Assembly (NCBI GenBank): GCA_964371405.1
Contig: CAYJLV010000001.1
Location: 124,001 to 188,000 of the forward strand
Length of the DNA stretch: 64,000 nucleotides
Direction of reading: 5' to 3'
From: JAMHWF01 sp964371405
GTDB taxonomy: Bacteria > Pseudomonadota > Gammaproteobacteria > Burkholderiales > Burkholderiaceae_C
Part shown: positions 1 through 8,440 of the stretch, piece by piece
Layout: each line of letters opens with the position of its first letter
Position numbering within the stretch: position 1 is the first letter of the stretch
Notes under the pieces: model-generated
Database searches by the model: none
What the model was told of the DNA's origin: nothing
The model's input: the letters and a program-made list of their open reading frames with translations, nothing else
Position numbers and translations under genes: made by a program

Positions 1-1
1 C

Positions 2-256
2 GCGCTGCGTTTCGCCTGTCCCCGCTGCGGCGAGGAGACTTGCGACGAGTATGAGGTGCTCGATTCCCTGAAACCCGCAGCGTGGCGCTGTGAAGGTTGC
101 ACGCGCGTGTTCGACGTTTTGCTTCTCTCTTGTGAACGGTGCGGCGCCGAAGTTGTATCCACTGCCCTTGCGCGGCGGGAGCAACCCGACACGCGACTCG
201 TTCGGTGTGCGTCCTGTGGCGCGTCGGTGGCAGGCGATGTCACAGATCCAGAGTAG
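2..256 (+). CDS. zinc-ribbon protein, C-terminal part
   Basis: This reading frame is open from the first base of the window, so its start lies upstream. The visible 84 residues carry four CxxC knuckles: CPRC near the start, CEGC, CERC and CASC, the spacing of a tandem zinc ribbon. No catalytic residues are seen, so it may be a rubredoxin-like or zinc-ribbon accessory protein. It overlaps the next gene by 20 nt, which suggests co-transcription. The function is not recognised. Confidence 0.6.
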   Translation, partial: ALRFACPRCGEETCDEYEVLDSLKPAAWRCEGCTRVFDVLLLSCERCGAEVVSTALARREQPDTRLVRCASCGASVAGDVTDPE

Positions 257-563
257 CCCGCAATGGCAGCACGACGGCGATTCGATCGTGGTCGAGAGCC
301 CGGATGGCGAGGTCTTCATTCGGCTCCGTGCGGCGCGAACGGGCTTGCTCGTGGAACGTCGGCGTCTTCAGACTGCGGGAGGAGCGCGCCTGACGCAGAC
401 GGTGGTATTCAATGCCGCCGCCGACTTCGAGCGCTGGTGCGATGCGGACACGTTGCGTTTCGACTATCCAATCGTGTCGTCGCTGCTTAGGCGACAGGGG
501 CTGGCATTCCTGGGCAGCGTTGAGGCGTGTGGTGATGAGCTCGGCCGCTCCGCTCAGGGGTGA
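237..563 (+). CDS. hypothetical protein, 108 aa
   Basis: The ATG at 237 lies inside the end of the zinc-ribbon gene, and the frame overlaps the LuxR gene start by about 29 nt, so the three genes look like one compact transcript. The product is soluble, with no signal peptide or membrane segment, and contains a patterned beta-rich stretch (GDSIVVESPDGEVFIRL). An upstream in-frame ATG at 90 exists but would run through the preceding gene, so 237 is preferred. I do not recognise the family. Confidence 0.5.
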   Translation: MSQIQSSPQWQHDGDSIVVESPDGEVFIRLRAARTGLLVERRRLQTAGGARLTQTVVFNAAADFERWCDADTLRFDYPIVSSLLRRQGLAFLGSVEACGDELGRSAQG

Positions 564-1284
564 CCTGATCGGCGATGTCGCGCGGCTGGCGCTGCGCTTG
601 ACGAGCGAGCGGGATGCCGCCGAGGTCACCGCGATACTTGACGAGGTCTGCACGGCGATCGGTGCCGACGCGGCGGCTTTCGCCACCTTCGTCCGTGACG
701 ACGAGTCCTACGAGTCGTATCGCTTCATCCTCGCGTGCGATCCTGCCTGGTGCCTGCAATACGAAATCGGGGCTTGCTATATGCACGACCCGTGGCTCGC
801 GTACGTTCGTCGTTCGGCGGAGCCAACCCTGGCGAAGCACATACCGGTGTGCACTGGTGCCGAGCGTACGGTCGTGAAGCTGGCTGAAGACTTCGGTTTT
901 CGCTCGGCGCTGGTCGTACCCGCTCAAGCGCCGCAAGGACTGACCCGGCTGGGCGCACTCTGCCTGGGTTCGGCGACCAACCACTTCTTCGAGACGGACG
1001 AGCTGCCCGCTGTTTCGTTTGCTGCGACGGGGCTGGCGGCCCAGTTGCACGAGTGGCAGATCAAACAACTTCGCATGGAACTGCTGGCCCGCGTCGATGT
1101 CACCGAGGCGGAACTGGAACTGCTCAGACACGAACGCGAAGGTCGCAAGTCAAAGCAGGTCGCTCAGCTCATCGGCTGTTCCTGGCAGTCGGTGGACTCG
1201 CGCTGGCAGCGCTTGAACGCAAAGTTCAACGTCACCTCGCGGGCGGCCGCCGCCCGAATCGCTGCCGAGTACGGTCTGATATGA
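535..1284 (+). CDS. LuxR-type regulator with autoinducer-binding domain (no luxI partner visible)
   Basis: The protein has 249 residues. The N-terminal half resembles the acyl-homoserine-lactone binding domain: the DPAW...LQYE...HDPW segment around residues 70-90 keeps the Trp, Tyr and Asp-Pro spacing of that family. The C-terminal 65 residues form a GerE helix-turn-helix (VTEAELELLRHEREGRKSKQ, then SWQSVDSRWQRLNAKFNV). GTG at 532 is an alternative start. No LuxI synthase lies nearby, so it is a LuxR solo or senses another ligand. It is coupled by an ATGA overlap to the AlkB-like gene, its most likely target or partner. Confidence 0.8.
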   Translation: MSSAAPLRGDLIGDVARLALRLTSERDAAEVTAILDEVCTAIGADAAAFATFVRDDESYESYRFILACDPAWCLQYEIGACYMHDPWLAYVRRSAEPTLAKHIPVCTGAERTVVKLAEDFGFRSALVVPAQAPQGLTRLGALCLGSATNHFFETDELPAVSFAATGLAAQLHEWQIKQLRMELLARVDVTEAELELLRHEREGRKSKQVAQLIGCSWQSVDSRWQRLNAKFNVTSRAAAARIAAEYGLI

Positions 1285-2375
1285 CGGCGACATTGGTTGC
1301 GGCTCTGCCAAAGCTGCTACAGGCCGGCTTTTTCTTCGTACTCCTGCCGCCAGCGCTGCTTGCCCTGTCTGCATGGGTCGCTGAACCGTGGCTCGTCGTC
1401 GGTGTCGTGTTCCTCTTGTTCCCGTTGAGTCGGCTGGTTTTCGGCGCGTTGTCGCCGGTCGGTTCGGACACGATTGGCGGGGGGCGACGATGGCTGGATG
1501 CAGTGCCGTATGCCTACATGGGTGCGTTGGCATGCGCTGTCGCGTTTGTGTGGTGGCGTCTGCAGGCATCCCCTGCGCACTCGCTCGACCTTGTTGGTTG
1601 GACACTAAGCCTGTGGGCGACGTTCGTGTTCGGAACATGCGTCGCTCACGCGCTGCTTCACTCAGCTTCGGCGCGAGAACGCCTGGCGGGTCACATGCTA
1701 TCGGGCGCCGTAGGCTACCCGGTGCTCGGCTACGAGCATCTGAGGCATCACCGGCTTGCAGGCAATACGGACGCGGCCGAGTGGCCTCGCATCACGGAAC
1801 CGGCGTGGAAGTTCGCGGTCAGGAGGCTGCGGCGGGTTTTGGGTGAAACCGTAGGACCGGAGGGAATGCTCTGGCCGAACGGCCGAGGGGCGCCGCAGGT
1901 GCGCGGGCTACGCCTGGCCCTCGCGGTGTTCGCGGCGGTCGGTGCCGGCTTCGCGTTCATCGCCGGTATGGTTGGCGCGCTCATGTGGGCGGCGACAGTC
2001 GTCCTTGTCGCGCTGACGAACCAATTGGTGACCTACATCCAGCACTGGGGACTCGGCGACGACCAATTGTCGGAGGCCCGCGAACGAGAGTGCGCTTGGG
2101 AAGACGACTGCCGGTTCCAGGCCTGGATGACACTCAACCTGAGCGTGCACCAGGCGCACCATCACGATGCCGGCCTTTCCTACCACAAGCTCTCCCTGCA
2201 TCCCGAGTCACCGAGACTGCCCGTGGGCTATGTGCTGCTCTTCGTCGTCGCGATGATTCCGCCACTGTGGCGGCGGCTCATGGCACCGGCGCTTGCGTAC
2301 TGGCTCCTGCATCCCGGCGACCCGCCTTCCGCAGGATACCGTCTCACGTGCGTAGTGGCCTACCGCAGCGTATGA
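1281..2375 (+). CDS. AlkB-like membrane di-iron monooxygenase / fatty-acid desaturase superfamily
   Basis: The protein has 364 residues with about six hydrophobic segments. Histidine clusters of integral-membrane di-iron oxygenases are present in order: H123xxxH127, EHLRHH at 152-157, TYIQHWGL at 251-258 (AlkB has an NYxxHYGL-type motif) and HQAHHH at 290-295. The C-terminal PPLWRRLMAP block also matches alkane hydroxylases. The likely reaction is hydroxylation or desaturation of an alkyl or acyl chain in the inner membrane, using external electron donors not visible here. It starts inside the stop of the luxR gene (ATGA), so expression is coupled. The substrate cannot be told from sequence. 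Confidence 0.75.
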   Translation: MTATLVAALPKLLQAGFFFVLLPPALLALSAWVAEPWLVVGVVFLLFPLSRLVFGALSPVGSDTIGGGRRWLDAVPYAYMGALACAVAFVWWRLQASPAHSLDLVGWTLSLWATFVFGTCVAHALLHSASARERLAGHMLSGAVGYPVLGYEHLRHHRLAGNTDAAEWPRITEPAWKFAVRRLRRVLGETVGPEGMLWPNGRGAPQVRGLRLALAVFAAVGAGFAFIAGMVGALMWAATVVLVALTNQLVTYIQHWGLGDDQLSEARERECAWEDDCRFQAWMTLNLSVHQAHHHDAGLSYHKLSLHPESPRLPVGYVLLFVVAMIPPLWRRLMAPALAYWLLHPGDPPSAGYRLTCVVAYRSV

Positions 2376-2394
2376 GCGCCACGGTCGCGGCGCT
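2375..2394. terminator. weak hairpin between convergent genes
   Basis: AGCGCC and GGCGCT form a six-base-pair stem around an eight-base loop, in the short gap between the convergent AlkB-like gene and selU. There is no T tract, so this is only a candidate bidirectional terminator. Confidence 0.25.
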
Positions 2395-2405
2395 AGATGA
2401 GGGCT

Positions 2406-3461
2406 TCAGTCGACCGACTTCGCGATCTCTGCGGCGGCGAGGGCCAGGGGTTCAGGATCCAGCTTGCGAAGATCGAAAGTCCCATGCCGATTGGACGGCT
2501 GATAGTTGCGTCGAGTCGAGCGCTCGTAGCAGGGGTCGTAGTGGTCCCGCATGACGGCTTCGAACAGTGCGTCGACGTTGCCGACTTCGGCCAGCTGACT
2601 CCAGCAGGCGAGCGCCTCGCCGCCAACCAGCGGCTTGAGCGGTTCCAGTTTTCGCACCATCTCGCGGGGATCTGCCGCAAGGTGCGGGTAGTCCTGGCGC
2701 CACAGCTTCACCCGCTCGTCCATTGATGCGGTCAGATGGATGATGGGAGACTCGTGCATCCTCTCGAAGAGCTGCTCCGGAAGCTGAAGGTTGCCTATCT
2801 TCTTGCTCTCGGCTTCCACCCATACTCGTCGGGTGAGATCAAACTTACTCACGGCCTGCAGCAGGATGGAGTCGAAGAGCTTCTGGGTCGGCTGGGCCGT
2901 CCCCGGCAGGGCTCCCAACAGCGAACCTCGATGGTTAGCCACTGATTCCAGGTCGAGCACCTGCTCGCCGATGCGTTCAAGCGCTGTGAGCAGTCTCGTC
3001 TTGCCACAGCCCGTGGGACCTGCCAACACGCGCAGGTCGAGCCTCGCGCATAGTGATGCCAACGACTCGCGGACCCACTGGCGGTAGCGCTTCCATCCGC
3101 CGCCCAGTACATCGACCTCGAACCCGATCGTCCGCAAGTTGTCGGCCCACAAGCGACTGCGCTTTCCGCCCCGGAAGCAGTAGACGAGCATTCGATCGCC
3201 TGCCTGGTAGCGCGAGATCAGTGGCTTGATCTGGGCTGCGATGTTCCTCAGCGAGTATTCGACGCCGATCAGATAGGCCGCGTGCTTGTCGGCCTTGTGC
3301 TTGGTGCCGACTTCCGCGTACTGCAGATCGTCCACAACCGGCAGGTTGACGGCTCCGGGGATGTGGTCCTCGAGGTACTCATGAGGAGACCGGGCGTCGA
3401 TCACCAGCGCGTATTCGGGAAGCCGACGTATGCCGAGCTGTTCGAGCGATACAGATTGCAT
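2406..3461 (-). CDS. selU: tRNA 2-selenouridine synthase
   Basis: The protein has 351 residues and replaces the sulfur of 2-thiouridine at the wobble position of some tRNAs with selenium, using selenophosphate. An N-terminal rhodanese domain (1-125) carries the catalytic Cys95 in VYCFRGGKRSR. A P-loop NTPase-like domain follows with GPTGCGKT at 148-155. Length and domain order match SelU/MnmH. The start at MQSVSLEQ matches the family N-terminus; a longer open frame upstream encodes nothing recognisable. No selenophosphate synthase gene is in the window. It is a chromosomal housekeeping gene and probably marks the outside edge of the metal island. Confidence 0.93.
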   Translation of the reverse strand: MQSVSLEQLGIRRLPEYALVIDARSPHEYLEDHIPGAVNLPVVDDLQYAEVGTKHKADKHAAYLIGVEYSLRNIAAQIKPLISRYQAGDRMLVYCFRGGKRSRLWADNLRTIGFEVDVLGGGWKRYRQWVRESLASLCARLDLRVLAGPTGCGKTRLLTALERIGEQVLDLESVANHRGSLLGALPGTAQPTQKLFDSILLQAVSKFDLTRRVWVEAESKKIGNLQLPEQLFERMHESPIIHLTASMDERVKLWRQDYPHLAADPREMVRKLEPLKPLVGGEALACWSQLAEVGNVDALFEAVMRDHYDPCYERSTRRNYQPSNRHGTFDLRKLDPEPLALAAAEIAKSVD

Positions 3462-3830
3462 GGGTTGGCGCAGCGCAAGTGCCGCCTGTCTCGCTTCTGC
3501 GAGAAGGTAGAAAAAAGCTTGAATCCATCGCGCGACGGATCGCCTGCACGACCTACATTGAGACTGGACACCATGGTCCGACCACACGAGGCTGGAGTGA
3601 CGGTGCGCTGCGAGAGATCATGCCTCAGCCCGCGAGATATCGCGACCCTCTCGCGCCGTTGTCCACACCAGCGCATCGTCGGTGTCGAGCATCGGCGCGC
3701 GACTCGCTCGCCGATGCAAACTGAATCGAGCCCGTGTTGAAACCACGCGCACGGCAGCTTACTTTCGGCTGTTGGCGCAGGGGCCAGTTGGGGACGATGG
3801 ACATGTTCGACAGCAGTCGGGAGGCATGCC
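3462..3830. other. 369-base non-coding stretch
   Basis: This gap lies between the divergent selU and recombinase-like genes, so promoters for both must be here, but no clear -35/-10 pair is seen. There is a small inverted repeat TCTCGC-TTCT-GCGAGA at 3489-3504 near the selU side. A purine-rich GGGAGG around 3819 is the likely ribosome site of the gene at 3831. No tRNA or attachment site was recognised. Confidence 0.5.
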
Positions 3831-4769
3831 ATGGACAACGATGAATCAGATTCCACAGTCGCCGCGCCGATGCAGGCGGTGGCCATGCTGCGCGCAGTGA
3901 TCGACGGCCGCACCTACGAGTCGGTGGCTGCAGACTACGGCATCACGCGCACGGCCGTCGAGCGGCGCGTCAAAGCGGTGGCGATCCGCCTGTGCAGGGA
4001 AGTGGGCATCGAAGGGATGAACGATGGTGCCGCCGCCTTCGTGCGTCGCCTGCGCGAGCGGCGCGGGGCCATCCTGCACGCCCTGGAGCATTTCGAGCCT
4101 GCTGCGGGCCACGCCCCGAAAGGAGATCGGGTGGTGAGCGCGGACGAGATCGCCCGGGCGGTGTTGCGCATCCGAGGCCGCAGCGCCCAGCCTGCGCGCG
4201 ACGTGGCCTTGTTCTACACGTTGTTCGTCACCGGCGCGCGCCCGCTCGAGATCGTGCGGTTGCGCGTCCGCGACTACCTGCAGGCCGGTGGTGAGGTACG
4301 CCGAGAGTCGGAACTGCCGGCGAGCGCCAGCATCTCTGGGAAATCAAGACCGCTCTACTTCGCCAGCCGCAAGTTGGACGACGCGCTGGACGCCTACCTT
4401 GCGGAACGAGTGGCTCGGGGCCATGGCATCGCCGACGGCGGTGCCTACCGCGGTCTCGATCCGGACGGACCCTTGTTCCTGAGTGCGACGGGCGAGGGCT
4501 TCCGCATCACGCAGTACGGCGCACAGGGTCGCCGGCGCTGCCTGTGCCGCCCGATCCTCGAGACCTATCGCAAGCTGTTCCGCTACGCGGAACTGGAGTG
4601 GGCGACACCGCTGTCGATCCGACGCACGGTGGTTTCTCGCCTGTATGACCGCGGTGCCGACGAGGAACAGGTGGGTCTGGTGCTCGGCATCAGCGAAAGA
4701 AGCGCGGTGCGCGAGCAGTTCCCGCGAGCCCGACCCACCATGGCGAGCCTGGTGCGGGAACTGGTCTGA
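3831..4769 (+). CDS. tyrosine-recombinase-like protein with N-terminal HTH, catalytic residues lost
   Basis: The protein has 312 residues. Residues 15-55 look like a sigma-type helix-turn-helix (TYESVAADYGITRTAVERRV). Residues 105-300 follow the phage-integrase catalytic fold: Arg137 in TGARPLEI, Lys161 in the beta hairpin, and Arg264 in LSIRRT. However, the HxxR His is Leu261, the LGH His is Ile287, and no Tyr occurs where the nucleophile should be (LGISERSAVREQF). It is therefore probably not an active recombinase and may act as a DNA-binding protein or be a relic. A GGGAGG site precedes ATG 3831. It sits at the left edge of the metal island. Confidence 0.7.
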   Translation: MDNDESDSTVAAPMQAVAMLRAVIDGRTYESVAADYGITRTAVERRVKAVAIRLCREVGIEGMNDGAAAFVRRLRERRGAILHALEHFEPAAGHAPKGDRVVSADEIARAVLRIRGRSAQPARDVALFYTLFVTGARPLEIVRLRVRDYLQAGGEVRRESELPASASISGKSRPLYFASRKLDDALDAYLAERVARGHGIADGGAYRGLDPDGPLFLSATGEGFRITQYGAQGRRRCLCRPILETYRKLFRYAELEWATPLSIRRTVVSRLYDRGADEEQVGLVLGISERSAVREQFPRARPTMASLVRELV

Positions 4770-4786
4770 GCTTCGGGCGCCGCTGC

Positions 4787-5131
4787 TTATCGGCGATTCG
4801 ACGGGTTGCGGCCGACGTACACGACAACGGGCTTCCCGGCAAAGCCGGCCGGCGCGATCTGGTTGACATCCACAGCCCTGCGATCGAGCCCGTCGAAGGT
4901 CCACGAGAACTGTTGTGCGCCGTTGCGGAAGGTCACGCTCTCGCCGTAGGCGACGTTCAGTCGGTCGGCGGAAGCCAGGTCGACGACGCGCACCGGCGCG
5001 CCCTGCGCAGCGGGCTGCCCGTAGATCGACTGGCCGTTCATGAACGTGTTGCCGCTCGCGGCAAAGCCGGCGAAGGGAAGCACGCTCAAGGCAGCGAAAG
5101 CAGCGGTGCGGAGTCGGCGGGTGGATTGCAT
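4787..5131 (-). CDS. CzcE-like periplasmic metal-binding protein
   Basis: The preprotein has 114 residues, with a signal peptide over residues 1-22 ending FAGFAASG. The mature part shows the CzcE-family pattern: SVTFRNGAQQFSWTFDGL, then VNQIAP and VYVGRNP near the C-terminus. In the family this small beta protein binds copper or other divalent metal in the periplasm. AAAGGAAC upstream of ATG 5131 is a good ribosome site. A response-regulator-type inverted repeat lies 108 bp upstream of the start. It converges with the recombinase-like gene at its stop. Confidence 0.75.
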   Translation of the reverse strand: MQSTRRLRTAAFAALSVLPFAGFAASGNTFMNGQSIYGQPAAQGAPVRVVDLASADRLNVAYGESVTFRNGAQQFSWTFDGLDRRAVDVNQIAPAGFAGKPVVVYVGRNPSNRR

Positions 5132-5238
5132 GTTCAGTTCCTTTCGATGGGGGATGGGTGCCGCCAGCGCGCGATCGCGCGCCGCGCTGGCATCGAAAGG
5201 CACTGTAGAAACCGCATTCCAACAGCCGCTGAACGGGA

Positions 5239-5258
5239 ACATGACAGTCTCGTCATGT
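5239..5258. promoter_or_regulatory. response-regulator box ACATGAC-N6-GTCATGT
   Basis: A perfect seven-base inverted repeat with a six-base spacer (AGTCTC) lies 108 bp upstream of the CzcE-like gene. The TGAC-N6-GTCA core and spacing match the boxes of OmpR-family metal regulators such as CusR. Near-identical elements occur at 32185, 33659 and 44630. Confidence 0.6.
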
Positions 5259-5290
5259 AGCGGCCTCGGCAAACTGCGTGCGGCAGGGAC

Positions 5291-5734
5291 TCAGTGCGTA
5301 CCGCGGATGTGGCGATGTGGTGACGCGGAGGTCGACTGGGCGGCGGCGGTGTCGAGTTCGGTCAGGATGCCGCACTGCTCGATCGCATGCGGCGTGCCGC
5401 ACCTTGCGCGCAGCGCCTTCAGGTCCTTCTGCAGCGTCCGCAGCTCGCGGATGCGGTGGGTGACGTGCTCGATGTGCTCGTCGAGCAGTGCGTTGACCTC
5501 GCCGCAGTCCTGCGATGGCGCATCACGCAGCCGCAACAGCGTCCGGATCTCGTCCAGCGTCATGTCCAGGTTGCGGCAATGGCGGATGAACGCCAGCCGC
5601 TCGGCATGGGCGGCCGTGTACACGCGGTAGTTGTTGTCGGCGCGCTGCGCCGCGGGGATCAGACCCTCCCGCTCGTAGAAGCGGATGGTCTCGACCGCCG
5701 TGCCGGTCGACTCGGCAAGATCGCCGATGCGCAT
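5291..5734 (-). CDS. cadR: Cd(II)/Pb(II)-responsive MerR-family regulator
   Basis: The protein has 147 residues. The MerR winged helix-turn-helix occupies residues 1-70 (RIGDLAESTGTAVETIRFYE), followed by a dimerisation helix. The metal cysteines of the CadR/PbrR branch are present: one in QDCGEV (about 78) and two in RCGTPHAIEQCG (about 112 and 119). The C-terminus is His-rich (HRHIRGTH), typical of CadR. It is divergent from the CadA-type ATPase, whose promoter has MerR-type spacing. Whether Cd, Pb or Zn is the main inducer cannot be decided from sequence. Confidence 0.88.
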   Translation of the reverse strand: MRIGDLAESTGTAVETIRFYEREGLIPAAQRADNNYRVYTAAHAERLAFIRHCRNLDMTLDEIRTLLRLRDAPSQDCGEVNALLDEHIEHVTHRIRELRTLQKDLKALRARCGTPHAIEQCGILTELDTAAAQSTSASPHRHIRGTH

Positions 5735-5761
5735 CGTCTTCTCCGTGCAGGCTCAGGGGGC

Positions 5762-5792
5762 TTGACTCTATACCGACTTCAGGGTTTTCAAT
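5762..5792 (+). promoter_or_regulatory. MerR-type promoter of cadA
   Basis: TTGACT at 5762-5767 and TTCAAT at 5787-5792 are separated by 19 bp, the over-long spacing that MerR-family activators correct by twisting DNA. The spacer carries an imperfect dyad, ACTCTATA...AGGGT. It reads toward the ATPase gene and lies directly next to cadR, as in cadA and pbrA promoters. Confidence 0.75.
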
Positions 5793-5819
5793 AGCGTTCA
5801 TGAGCCAAGGAACGCGACC

Positions 5820-8081
5820 GTGAACACCACCCACACCCCCGCCACTCGCGCCGCAGCCAGCGAGCCTGCCGCCGCCTGCGGCGCCTGCCATGGGGACGTC
5901 GGCGCTGCGCTGGCGCCGGAGGGTGTCGCCCCACCTGCCGGCTGGGCCCGGTTCCATGTGCCGACGATGGACTGTGCGAGCGAGGAATCGGAGATCCGGC
6001 GCGCGGTCGAGTCCATCGCCGGCATCCGCGCGATGACCTTCCAACTCGGTCAGCGCACGATGGCCATCGATGCGCCACAAGCTTCCGTCGAACAGGCCGT
6101 TGCCGCAATCCGCAAGGCCGGCTTCGATCCACAGCCGCTGCTCGAAAAAAGCACAGGCTCGACGAGCGACTCGGGAGCCGGGTCAGACGACCATGACCAC
6201 GGCGCCGGCTCGGAAGGTCCTTGGCGGCTCGGTGGCGCCCTGCTGCTGGCCATCGGGGCGGAGGTGCTCGGCTTCTTCGCCCCGGACACGCAGGTCTGGA
6301 AAGGTGCGGGCCTGGCACTGGCGGCCGCGGCCATCTGGCTGGCCGGCTTCGACGTCTACAAGAAGGGTCTGACGGCACTGCGCCACGGGCGGCTGAACAT
6401 CAACGCGCTGATGACCGTGGCCGTGACCGGCGCGTTCGTGATCGGCCAGTGGCCCGAAGCGGCCATGGTGATGGCGCTGTACGCCATTGCCGAGGCGATC
6501 GAGGCGCGAGCGGTCGATCGCGCCCGCAACGCGATCAAGGGCCTGCTGGCCATGGCGCCCGAGGAAGCCTCAGTGCGGCAGGCCGACGGCAGCTGGGCGA
6601 CCCTGCCGGTCGCTGCCGTGGCGCTCGGCGCCATCGTGCGTGTGCGGCCAGGCGAGCGCGTGCCGATGGACGGCGTGCTGTCCGCCGGGAGTTCAAGCAT
6701 CAACCAGGCGCCTGTGACCGGAGAGAGCATCCCGGTGGACAAGGCGGTCGGCGACCCGGTGTTCGCGGGAACGATCAACGAGACCGGCACTTTCGAGTTC
6801 GAGGTCAACGCACTGGCGTCGAACTCGACGCTCGCGCGCATCATCCACGCGGTAGAGCAAGCCCAGGGCACCCGCGCGCCCACGCAGGGCTTCGTCGACC
6901 GCTTTGCCGCCATCTACACGCCGGCGGTCTTCGTTATCGCGTTGGCGGTAGCGCTGCTCGGCCCCTGGCTGCTGGACTGGACCTGGATGCAGGCTGTCTA
7001 CAAGGCGCTGGTCCTGCTGGTCATCGCCTGCCCCTGCGCGTTGGTGATCTCGACCCCGGTGACGATCGTCAGCGGCCTGGCAGCCGCCGCGCGCCGTGGC
7101 ATTTTGATCAAGGGCGGGATCTACCTGGAGAAGGCGCGAAAGCTCAAGGCCATCGCACTGGACAAGACCGGCACGATCACCGAGGGCAAGCCCAAGCTGG
7201 TGGCCTGGGAGGTGCTCGGTCCGGGGATCGATGCTGCTGCGGCCGAGCACATCGCCGCGGCGCTTGCGGGGCACTCCGACCATCCGGTCTCACGTGCCAT
7301 CGCCGCCGGCCTGGCGCCCAACAGCGTGGAGGCGAAGGACTTCAAGGCCATCGCCGGTCGCGGAGTCCAGGCCGATATCGGCGGTACCGTCTACGTGCTG
7401 GGCAATCACCGGTTGATCGAGGAGCGGGGTCAGTGCTCGCCGGCCCTCGAGGCGACCTTGCGCACCCACGAAGAAGCGGGCCGCACCGTCAGCCTGCTGG
7501 CTTCCGACGCCGGCCCGATCGCCTTGTTCGCGGTGGCCGACACGATCAAGGCCTCGTCCCGGGAGGCGGTCGCATCGCTGATTGCACTCGGCATCACGCC
7601 GGTGATGCTGACCGGCGACAACCAGGCCACGGCGACGGCCATCGCGCACGAGGCAGGCATAGCCGAAGCGCGTGGCAACCTGCTGCCCGAGGACAAGCTC
7701 GAAGCGATCAAGGCGCTGCAGGGCAAACATGGCTTGACCGCGATGACCGGCGACGGCATCAACGATGCCCCGGCGCTGGCGCAGGCCGACATCGGGGTGG
7801 CGATGGGCGCCGCCGGCACCGACACCGCGATGGAAGCGGCGGACGTGGTGGTGATGAACGACGATCTGCGCCGAATCGCCGAGACGGTGCGGCTGTCGCG
7901 GTCGACACATGCCGTGCTGTGGCAGAACATCACGCTGGCGCTGGGCATCAAAGCGGTGTTCCTGGTGCTGGCGGTGTTCGGTAACGCCTCGATGTGGATG
8001 GCGGTGTTCGCCGACATGGGAGCAAGCCTGCTGGTGGTGCTCAATGGACTGCGGCTGCTGAAGAAGGGGGAGGGCAAGTAA
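5820..8081 (+). CDS. cadA: Cd/Zn/Pb-exporting P1B-type ATPase
   Basis: The 753-residue ATPase pumps soft divalent cations out of the cytosol. It starts with Cys20/Cys23, then a metal-binding domain with PTMDCASEE at 48-56, a short His/Asp stretch (DDHDHG) near 122, eight predicted membrane segments, the CPC metal site at 404-406, the phosphorylated Asp448 in DKTGT, HSDHP and GDGINDAPA. The DCxxEE motif is that of the CadA/ZntA branch rather than Cu pumps. The start is GTG at 5820, with AAGGAA seven bases upstream. It is followed without a gap by the DUF3703 gene. Confidence 0.92.
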   Translation: MNTTHTPATRAAASEPAAACGACHGDVGAALAPEGVAPPAGWARFHVPTMDCASEESEIRRAVESIAGIRAMTFQLGQRTMAIDAPQASVEQAVAAIRKAGFDPQPLLEKSTGSTSDSGAGSDDHDHGAGSEGPWRLGGALLLAIGAEVLGFFAPDTQVWKGAGLALAAAAIWLAGFDVYKKGLTALRHGRLNINALMTVAVTGAFVIGQWPEAAMVMALYAIAEAIEARAVDRARNAIKGLLAMAPEEASVRQADGSWATLPVAAVALGAIVRVRPGERVPMDGVLSAGSSSINQAPVTGESIPVDKAVGDPVFAGTINETGTFEFEVNALASNSTLARIIHAVEQAQGTRAPTQGFVDRFAAIYTPAVFVIALAVALLGPWLLDWTWMQAVYKALVLLVIACPCALVISTPVTIVSGLAAAARRGILIKGGIYLEKARKLKAIALDKTGTITEGKPKLVAWEVLGPGIDAAAAEHIAAALAGHSDHPVSRAIAAGLAPNSVEAKDFKAIAGRGVQADIGGTVYVLGNHRLIEERGQCSPALEATLRTHEEAGRTVSLLASDAGPIALFAVADTIKASSREAVASLIALGITPVMLTGDNQATATAIAHEAGIAEARGNLLPEDKLEAIKALQGKHGLTAMTGDGINDAPALAQADIGVAMGAAGTDTAMEAADVVVMNDDLRRIAETVRLSRSTHAVLWQNITLALGIKAVFLVLAVFGNASMWMAVFADMGASLLVVLNGLRLLKKGEGK

Positions 8082-8440
8082 TGTCGAAGACAGGATCACT
8101 GCGCATCGAAGCCTTCGAGGCCGCGATGTCCCAGGCCCGCCGGTACAGGGCCGCTGGCGACGAAAAGAACGCGTTTGCCGCCCTCGAGCGGGCGCATGTG
8201 CTCGGGCAACTGGACTTCGTCCCGCACCTGCGGGTTCACTGGCAGATGCTTCGGGTCGGCTGGAGCGCGGGCGACCGGCGCGAAGTGGCTGGCCAGCTGA
8301 TGCGCATTGCACTGGTCCCGGTCGGCCATCTGATCGGACGCCTGCCGGTCGGCAACACCGGGGGTGCGAACGTCAGCGCGTTCAAGCCGATGGTCATCTC
8401 GCCCGAACTCGAGCGGCTGATCGAGGAACGAGACCGATGA
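8081..8440 (+). CDS. DUF3703 protein
   Basis: The protein has 119 residues and starts on the last base of the cadA stop codon, so it is translationally coupled. It contains the conserved LERAHVLGQ...PHLRVHWQML and GHLIGRLPVGNTGG...SAFKPM blocks that typify DUF3703. This family is repeatedly found with czc and cad genes, but its role is unknown. It has no signal peptide or membrane segment. The conserved His residues could bind metal. Confidence 0.82.
   Translation: MSKTGSLRIEAFEAAMSQARRYRAAGDEKNAFAALERAHVLGQLDFVPHLRVHWQMLRVGWSAGDRREVAGQLMRIALVPVGHLIGRLPVGNTGGANVSAFKPMVISPELERLIEERDR

Noticed and set aside
2397..3087. Plus-strand frames opposite selU
   Set aside because: SelU has intact rhodanese and P-loop motifs on the minus strand; the plus frames have no recognisable features.
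3462..3830. Possible attachment site or tRNA next to the recombinase-like gene
   Set aside because: No tRNA-like cloverleaf or direct repeat pair could be seen, and the recombinase lacks its nucleophile.
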